Shown here one piece after another: positions 14,514-19,301 of a DNA stretch of 19,301 nt. Under the pieces are notes generated by a model that did no database searches, had not been told where the DNA came from, and saw only the letters and a list, made by a program, of their open reading frames with translations. The stretch is from assembly GCA_964545075.1 (NCBI GenBank), contig CAZJFS010000079.1, forward strand, positions 1-19,301. The letters run 5' to 3'. Numbering within the stretch: the first letter of the stretch is position 1; the number at the start of each line of letters is the position of its first letter. Source of the stretch: DAOPXV01 sp035352535 (lineage in GTDB: Bacteria; Muiribacteriota; UBA9980). The position numbers and the translations under genes were made by a program.

Positions 14514-16058
14514 ATGGACAAATTATGGGCATTAAAAATGTTCCCGGCGGTGCTTATCGCGGTGCCGTTTTTTCTTTCTCTGCTTTTCAAATTTATAAAA
14601 AACGTTAAAATTATAGAATGGTTAGCTATTCTTTCTTCATTTTTTAATCTTTTGACGTCAGCTCTGCTTTTAAGCATAGTTACCGTTGAAAAACCCTTCA
14701 TGATAGATATTCCGAAATTCAGCGTCAGCTTTTTCTGGATAGATTCGCTCTCGGCGTTCATGGCTTTCGTCATATCTCTTATATCTTTCGCAACGATCCT
14801 TTATTCAAGGGATTATATGAGGCATGAAGCGGAAAAAGGCCTTGTCGAGGAAGCCAAGCTGCCCGATTATTATTTCAAGATCGAACTGTTCATGGCTTCG
14901 ATGCTGCTTGTCGTATTTCTTAATAATCTTGGATTGGTGTGGGTTGCGGTTGAAGCGACGACATTGGCGTCGGCTTTTCTGGTAGCTTTTTACCGGAATC
15001 GCGAGTCCATGGAAGCGGCCTGGAAATACCTGGTGATATGCACCGTGGCTATAGCGCTTTCTTTATTCGGGATAGTGCTTTTGAACCATTCGATAACCAA
15101 TCTTGCTCTGATCCCCGGCGGTTCGCTCGATTATTCCATTTTGATATATTACGCTAAATTTATGGATTCCAGCATGATCAAGCTGGCCTTTATATTCGTT
15201 CTTATCGGTTATGGCACTAAGGCGGGCCTGGCTCCCATGCATACATGGCTGCCGGATGCGCATTCGCAGACCCCTACGCCGGTTTCGGCGCTGCTGTCCG
15301 GCGTCCTTCTCTCTTGCGCGACATACGCGCTGATAAGGTTCCAGCATATAGTGAACCTCGCGATAGGGCCTGAATTTACTTCAAACCTCATGATAATTTT
15401 CGGCTTGATCTCGCTTCTGGTTGCATTTCCTTTCATAATACTTCAAAACGATATTAAACGTCTTCTGGCATATTCGTCGATAGAGCATACCGGGATAATA
15501 TTCCTCGGACTTGGATTTGGAGGTGAACTCGGCATTATCGGCGCGCTATACCATATGTTTAATCATGCCATCCTGAAATCGATGATGTTCTTAACTGCCG
15601 GTTCCATCGTACAGGTCTATGAGACGAGGGAGATAAGCAAGATAAAAGGAATATTCGAGAGAAACAAGTTTCTGGGTTCCGTTATATTTTTAGGCGGTAT
15701 CGGCATTTGCGGCATGCCGCCCTTTGGCGTTTTCTTCTCTGAATTCATGATACTTCTGGCGGGTGTCCATTCTAAAAGTTACGTGGCGTCGACCCTCTAT
15801 CTATTATTCATGACGCTCATATTCATAGGATTTTTAAACCATATATTAAAAATGGCCTTCGGGCATTTTCATCATGAGGACGACCAGCATGATAAAAACG
15901 CAAAAACGGAAATCATTAATCTACATCTGCCGGAAATGAGCGCGGTAATCGTTATTAGCTCGTTGTTTCTGATATCGGTGGTTTCAGGTTTTTATTACTG
16001 GAAGCCGATAAAGGACGCGATTTTTATGTCCGTGTTCTCATTGATTGTGAAGGGATAG
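14514..16058 (+). CDS. hyfF: Hydrogenase-4-type membrane subunit F, antiporter-like (HyfF family)
   Basis: This second antiporter-like (NuoN/MrpD-type) membrane subunit is 514 residues long. Signature regions: WVAVEATTLASAFLVAFYRN with E147, EAAWKYLVICTVAIALSLFG (167-186), GYGTKAGLAPMHTWLPDAHS with K236, NDIKRLLAYSSIEHTGIIFLG, and FNHAILKSMMFLTAGSI with a conserved Lys. The combination EATTL/EAAWKYL/SIEHTG is typical of HyfF rather than HyfB or HyfD. A His/Asp-rich cytoplasmic loop (HFHHEDDQHDKN) near residue 455 may bind metal or simply be charged. It should form one of two ion channels in the complex. Only a weak ribosome site precedes the ATG, 32 bases after hyfE. Confidence 0.93.
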   Translation: MDKLWALKMFPAVLIAVPFFLSLLFKFIKNVKIIEWLAILSSFFNLLTSALLLSIVTVEKPFMIDIPKFSVSFFWIDSLSAFMAFVISLISFATILYSRDYMRHEAEKGLVEEAKLPDYYFKIELFMASMLLVVFLNNLGLVWVAVEATTLASAFLVAFYRNRESMEAAWKYLVICTVAIALSLFGIVLLNHSITNLALIPGGSLDYSILIYYAKFMDSSMIKLAFIFVLIGYGTKAGLAPMHTWLPDAHSQTPTPVSALLSGVLLSCATYALIRFQHIVNLAIGPEFTSNLMIIFGLISLLVAFPFIILQNDIKRLLAYSSIEHTGIIFLGLGFGGELGIIGALYHMFNHAILKSMMFLTAGSIVQVYETREISKIKGIFERNKFLGSVIFLGGIGICGMPPFGVFFSEFMILLAGVHSKSYVASTLYLLFMTLIFIGFLNHILKMAFGHFHHEDDQHDKNAKTEIINLHLPEMSAVIVISSLFLISVVSGFYYWKPIKDAIFMSVFSLIVKG

Positions 16059-16067
16059 GCGATACGC

Positions 16068-17666
16068 ATGAAGAAAAAAGATATATTGACGCTTTTGAAA
16101 AATCAGATAAAATCCATTATGCATACCGATTATGGCGAAACATACGCCGAAGCTGAAAGGGACGATCTTCACGAGGTAGTAACCGAGATAACAGCCATGG
16201 CCGGCGGCACGCTTTTATCCATAGCGGCGGCTGACGAACGCAAACTGCCGGAGAGCGAATGTTTCAAGATATACTACGCATTCAGGGTAGCGGCTGATTC
16301 GGCGTCGTCCAATGAAAAAAAAGAAGTGCTGGTGATAGTTATAAGGGTATTCGACGACGATCCCATATTTCCGTCGATAACCGGCATTTGCGTGGCGGCT
16401 AACTGGTATGAACGTGAAATATTCGACATGTTCGGCCTATATCCGGAGCACCATCTGGATATGCGCCGGCTCTGTCATCACAAGCACTTTCCAACGGACG
16501 TATTTCCGCTTAGAAAAGATTTTGCCGCCTCGTCGGAGCTGTTTCCGAGCTCTGATATAACCGAAGCTAGAAAAGTTCAGGGTATCGGGCCGTACGAACT
16601 TCCGGTCGGACCGATACATGCCGGCATAATTGAGCCCGGTCACTTCAGATTTTCCTGCTACGGTGAGCATATCATAAATCTCGACGCCCAGCTTTTTTAT
16701 ACTCATCGCGGCATCGAGAAGATGTGCGAGGGCCTGGATCATTTCAAGGCAAACTTTCTGGCCGAGAGAATATGCGGAGTATGTTCGATGGCCCATTCCG
16801 TGGCATATTCAAACGCCGTGGAAAAAATCGCCGGCACGTCGGTTCCCGTCAGGGCAAGGACGATCCGCGTTATATTGCTTGAGCTCGAGCGCATGATCGG
16901 ACATATTACGGATATTATGGGAATAGCCGTTGACGTGGCCTTTTACGCGGCTTCGTCTTTTGCGGCGAAACTTCGCGAAGACCTTATGAATGAAGTTTAT
17001 GAAGTTATCCGTTCGCGTTATTTTCATAGCGTAAACATGCCAGGCGGTTTGAGGCGCGACATTTCCGACGCCGGCGTTAAAAAGTTATCCGAAATGGCTC
17101 GAAGGGTTTGCCGCGATTTGGATATACTGGAAGATCTGCTGTATAGCTCAACTTCCTTCTTGGAACGCGTCGAAACCACGGGCCGTTTGTTTACTGAAAC
17201 GGTAATGGAAATAGGTGTAGTCGGCATAGGCGCTCGGGCGTCTAACGTTAAATGCGATGCCCGGAAGGCTTTCGGCTATGAAATATACGACAACCTCGAT
17301 TTCAGCGAAATAACTCATGCCACGCAGGATGTTGCGGCTCGCATGGCGGTCCGGCTTGGCGAAATAAGGCAATCGGCTAAAATAATAGAGCAGGCGCTCT
17401 CGCAATTAAAATCAGGTCCCGTTTCTTCAGTTATCGGCAAACTGCCTCCATATAAGCCGGCGTTCGGGATAGTGGAAGCGCCGAAAGGCGAACACGCGCA
17501 TTTTTTAATGTTCGACGATTCGAACAGGATACAAAGATACAGGGTCAGATCGGCTTCTTACGCTAACTGGCTTGCTCTGACCTTCGCGATAAAGGGAAAT
17601 ATCGTTCCTGATTTTCCCGTCATAAATAAAAGCTTCAACCTTTGTTATTCTTCCTGCGACAGATAG
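16068..17666 (+). CDS. hyfG: Group 4 [NiFe]-hydrogenase-like large subunit with NuoC-like N-terminal domain (HyfG/HycE family), altered active-site motif
   Basis: This 532-residue protein is the fused NuoC-NuoD-type catalytic subunit. The NuoC-like domain (about 1-155) ends in NWYEREIFDMFGLYPEHHLDM and FPLRKDF. The large-subunit domain begins at GPIHAGIIEPGHFRF (181-195). The N-terminal nickel motif is intact: ERICGVCSMAHS with C236 and C239. The C-terminal motif is unusual: the protein ends N-L-C526-Y-S-S-C530-D-R, whereas HycE-type enzymes read D-P-C-Y-S-C-T-D-R. The position of the fourth ligand Cys is therefore Ser529, and a Cys sits one residue later. The loop that normally reads APRGE is APKGE (K473), replacing the conserved Arg near the metal site. 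The protein stops right after the motif, so no C-terminal maturation peptide is expected. A normal hydrogenase activity is plausible but not assured. Confidence 0.93.
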   Translation: MKKKDILTLLKNQIKSIMHTDYGETYAEAERDDLHEVVTEITAMAGGTLLSIAAADERKLPESECFKIYYAFRVAADSASSNEKKEVLVIVIRVFDDDPIFPSITGICVAANWYEREIFDMFGLYPEHHLDMRRLCHHKHFPTDVFPLRKDFAASSELFPSSDITEARKVQGIGPYELPVGPIHAGIIEPGHFRFSCYGEHIINLDAQLFYTHRGIEKMCEGLDHFKANFLAERICGVCSMAHSVAYSNAVEKIAGTSVPVRARTIRVILLELERMIGHITDIMGIAVDVAFYAASSFAAKLREDLMNEVYEVIRSRYFHSVNMPGGLRRDISDAGVKKLSEMARRVCRDLDILEDLLYSSTSFLERVETTGRLFTETVMEIGVVGIGARASNVKCDARKAFGYEIYDNLDFSEITHATQDVAARMAVRLGEIRQSAKIIEQALSQLKSGPVSSVIGKLPPYKPAFGIVEAPKGEHAHFLMFDDSNRIQRYRVRSASYANWLALTFAIKGNIVPDFPVINKSFNLCYSSCDR

Positions 17667-17690
17667 AATGCCTGAAAGGAATGATTCGTA

Positions 17691-18431
17691 ATGATATCCA
17701 TATTGAAAAACATTTTACATACCGGAAATGTTACCGAAAGATCGAGCGGACCCGAGAATATTTTCACCGGCGATCAAAGTCCGCTGGTTTCGATGGATCA
17801 GGAAAAATGCGGAAAATGCGGCCAGCATGAATGCGTTAAATCCTGCCCTGCCGGCGCGATCGAATTAAATAAAGCCGGGGTTTCCGTTTTGTCCAAAAAG
17901 TGCATAGAATGCCGCGTTTGTGAGGATATATGCCCTGCAGGCGCCGTTGAATTTTTAAAATATGGCGCGGGAGCCGCCATTATAAAAATGGAGGCCGAAA
18001 AACTGGAAAACGAGGTCAGAAAAAATTTTGGCGGTTCTTTTCACGTGCGGCAGCTCGATCTTGGATCCTGCAATGGCTGCGAGCATGAGATGGTATCGGC
18101 CGGCAATCCCTTTTTTGATCTAAGCCGTTTTGGAATTGATTTCGTAGCGTCGCCGAGGCATGCCGATTGTATCCTTATTACGGGGCCCGTGACCTGGAAC
18201 TTGCGTGAAGCGCTTTTAAGAACTCTTGAGGCCACTCCGAAACCAAGGGTTGTAGCGGCCATGGGCGTTTGCGCTATATCCGGCGCACCGTTTGATAGAA
18301 ACTACGCCAATTATGGCGGCGCGGAAAAGCTCGTTCCGGTCGATGTTTATATTCCGGGTTGTCCGCCTCATCCGTACGCGCTTATTCAGGGAATGTTAAG
18401 CGTCATGCGTGAACTGCGGAAGAAAAAATAA
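17691..18431 (+). CDS. hyfI: Hydrogenase small subunit fused to an N-terminal 2[4Fe-4S] ferredoxin domain (HyfH-HyfI fusion)
   Basis: This 246-residue protein combines two subunits that are separate in E. coli Hyc/Hyf. The N-terminal ferredoxin-like domain (about 30-90) has two cluster motifs: C40-x2-C43-x4-C48-x3-C52-P and C71-x2-C74-x2-C77-x3-C81-P. The first has a four-residue gap between its second and third Cys, unlike the canonical two. The C-terminal NuoB/HycG-like domain (117-240) has DLGSCNGCEHE (C127, C130), MGVCAISG (C194) and IPGCPPHPYALIQG (C224), so all four ligands of the proximal [4Fe-4S] cluster are present. The fusion would relay electrons between ferredoxin and the large subunit within one chain. 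AAAGGA lies 10 bases before the ATG; the ATG at 17681 is out of frame. It ends the operon. Confidence 0.93.
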   Translation: MISILKNILHTGNVTERSSGPENIFTGDQSPLVSMDQEKCGKCGQHECVKSCPAGAIELNKAGVSVLSKKCIECRVCEDICPAGAVEFLKYGAGAAIIKMEAEKLENEVRKNFGGSFHVRQLDLGSCNGCEHEMVSAGNPFFDLSRFGIDFVASPRHADCILITGPVTWNLREALLRTLEATPKPRVVAAMGVCAISGAPFDRNYANYGGAEKLVPVDVYIPGCPPHPYALIQGMLSVMRELRKKK

Positions 18432-18501
18432 AGCGTATCTTGCGGATGTAGCGTTGAAATTTGCCTTATATCAGGAATTTTCGAAGTGCCAAGCGTTTCA
18501 C

Positions 18502-18530
18502 TTGAAAAAACATTTTTATTGTGATAAAAT
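18502..18530 (+). promoter_or_regulatory. Predicted promoter of the 2-oxoacid:ferredoxin oxidoreductase gene
   Basis: TTGAAA (18502-18507) and TAAAAT (18525-18530) are separated by 17 bases, with a TG one base before the -10 box (extended -10). It lies in the 166-base gap after the hydrogenase operon and predicts a start near 18537 and a leader of about 60 bases. The rest of the gap holds no gene, and I see no convincing terminator for the hydrogenase operon. Confidence 0.65.
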
Positions 18531-18597
18531 TATGGTGAACCAAAATTAAGTGGGTAGTATTACGTAAAGAAATAAAACGGGGTACGGGGGTTATAGT

Positions 18598-19301
18598 ATG
18601 ATTGACGATTTAACTATAGGTATGATAGGCAGGGGCGGAGATGGAGTTGTCGCGGCCGGAGAGATAATATCTTCAACGGCTTCGATACTTGGATTGAATT
18701 CTTTAATGGTGAAAAGTTACGGCGCGCAGATACGCGGCGGCGAGTCACTTACGAAAATGAGGATATCCGGCGGTCCCGTATTGACGCAGGGTGACTGCGT
18801 TGATATTTTAATTGCTTTTAACTGGAATGATTACAACTCGTTCCGGTCGGAGCTTGAAGTTCATGAAAATACCGTTATTATATATCCGGAAGGCGATACC
18901 ACCAGTTTAGAGGAAATACCCGTTGACGCTAAATGTAAAAAACACGTTTATAAAATACCCTTTAAGGAAATGGCGATGGAGGCGGCGAATAGCGAACTTG
19001 CTAAAAACATGGTTATAGTAGGCGTTCTTACAAGCCTGGCTGGCCTTCCAATCGCCAATCTGGAAAAATCGCTCGCGAATAAATTCAAGAAAAAAACCCG
19101 TGAAGTGCTTGAAGGGAATTTAAAAGCGCTTAATTTGGGATATAAATTTTCCGAAGAAAAAATGAAAAAATCAGTTCCGTTCAAGGGGCTTAAATTCACG
19201 CAGTCATCCGCCAAGCTTATGATGACCGGAAACGAAGTTACTGCTATCGCTTCGCTTTATGCGGGATGCCGTTTTTATTCAGGCTATCCGATTACTCCTT
19301 C
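18598..19301 (+). CDS. korA: 2-oxoacid:ferredoxin oxidoreductase, fused gamma-alpha subunit (3' end beyond window)
   Basis: I translated 234 complete codons before the right edge. Residues 1 to about 185 form the gamma domain: IGMIGRGGDGVVAAGEII (7-24, usually GxGGQG) and VKSYGAQIRGGES (38-50). A linker leads to the start of the alpha domain, MTGNEVTAIASLYAGCRFYSGYPITP (209-234), whose GYPITP is the thiamine-diphosphate-side signature of KorA-type alpha subunits. Family members oxidise 2-oxoacids such as 2-oxoglutarate to acyl-CoA and reduce ferredoxin; the fused form is usually near 600 residues and partners with a separate beta subunit, expected just downstream. Substrate is not resolved. 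The start follows GGGGG by 7 bases. Its place next to a ferredoxin-type hydrogenase suggests it supplies reduced ferredoxin. Confidence 0.93.
   Translation, partial: MIDDLTIGMIGRGGDGVVAAGEIISSTASILGLNSLMVKSYGAQIRGGESLTKMRISGGPVLTQGDCVDILIAFNWNDYNSFRSELEVHENTVIIYPEGDTTSLEEIPVDAKCKKHVYKIPFKEMAMEAANSELAKNMVIVGVLTSLAGLPIANLEKSLANKFKKKTREVLEGNLKALNLGYKFSEEKMKKSVPFKGLKFTQSSAKLMMTGNEVTAIASLYAGCRFYSGYPITP

Noticed and set aside
10727..18431. NADH dehydrogenase (complex I) operon
   Set aside because: HyfE, HyfF, the fused NuoC-NuoD-type subunit with CGVC, and the absence of nuoA, nuoJ, nuoE, nuoF and nuoG fit a group 4 hydrogenase-type complex instead.
18484..18503. Hairpin AAGTG/CACTT as terminator of the hydrogenase operon
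   Set aside because: The stem is only 5 pairs with a 10-base loop, there is no clean T run after it, and it overlaps the -35 box of the next promoter.
18560..18567. TTACGTAA palindrome in the oxidoreductase leader
   Set aside because: Eight bases in AT-rich sequence are too short to call an operator without comparative data.

Overview
The window reads as chromosomal DNA from an anaerobic, Gram-negative (diderm) bacterium. The diderm call rests on genes for activating Kdo and heptose, the inner-core sugars of lipopolysaccharide (LPS), plus a GT9 heptosyltransferase and two exported M16 peptidase-family proteins. The anaerobe call rests on a membrane-bound group 4 [NiFe]-hydrogenase-like complex followed by a 2-oxoacid:ferredoxin oxidoreductase gene. 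I cannot name the phylum from sequence alone. I see no transposase, integrase, phage gene, tRNA, rRNA or CRISPR array, so this looks like core-genome sequence.

Left part (1-10346, all on the minus strand, read right to left). A tightly packed operon starts at a promoter near 10415-10443. Its order is: an RfaE2-like nucleotidyltransferase, a GT9 heptosyltransferase, an ICMT-like membrane methyltransferase, a conserved protein of unknown function, gmhA, rfaE2, kdsB, an exported Ala/Pro/Lys-rich protein of unknown function, and a NamZ/DUF1343 protein. Most junctions are overlaps or gaps of under 20 bases. A second promoter, with perfect consensus -35 and -10 boxes (2770-2798), then drives two overlapping M16 genes. 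The first encodes an intact HxxEH zinc peptidase. The second lacks the metal site and runs off the left edge.

Middle (10347-10726). A 380-base AT-rich divergent intergenic region carries the promoter of the LPS operon and a plausible promoter for the rightward hydrogenase operon.

Right part (10727-18431, plus strand). Six genes form a hydrogenase-4-like complex in the order hyfB, hyfC, hyfE, hyfF, hyfG and a fused hyfH-hyfI. They supply two antiporter-like subunits, a NuoH-like subunit, HyfE, a large subunit with a fused NuoC-like domain, and a small subunit with a fused 2[4Fe-4S] ferredoxin domain. The N-terminal nickel-binding motif of the large subunit is normal (CGVC). The C-terminal one reads C-Y-S-S-C instead of the expected C-x-x-C, and the Arg expected in the APRG-type loop is Lys. 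This altered active site is the most notable observation here. After a 166-base gap with its own promoter comes a fused gamma-alpha 2-oxoacid:ferredoxin oxidoreductase gene, cut by the right edge. Together these suggest reduced ferredoxin from 2-oxoacid oxidation feeding an ion-translocating complex, which either evolves H2 or uses a modified catalytic centre.
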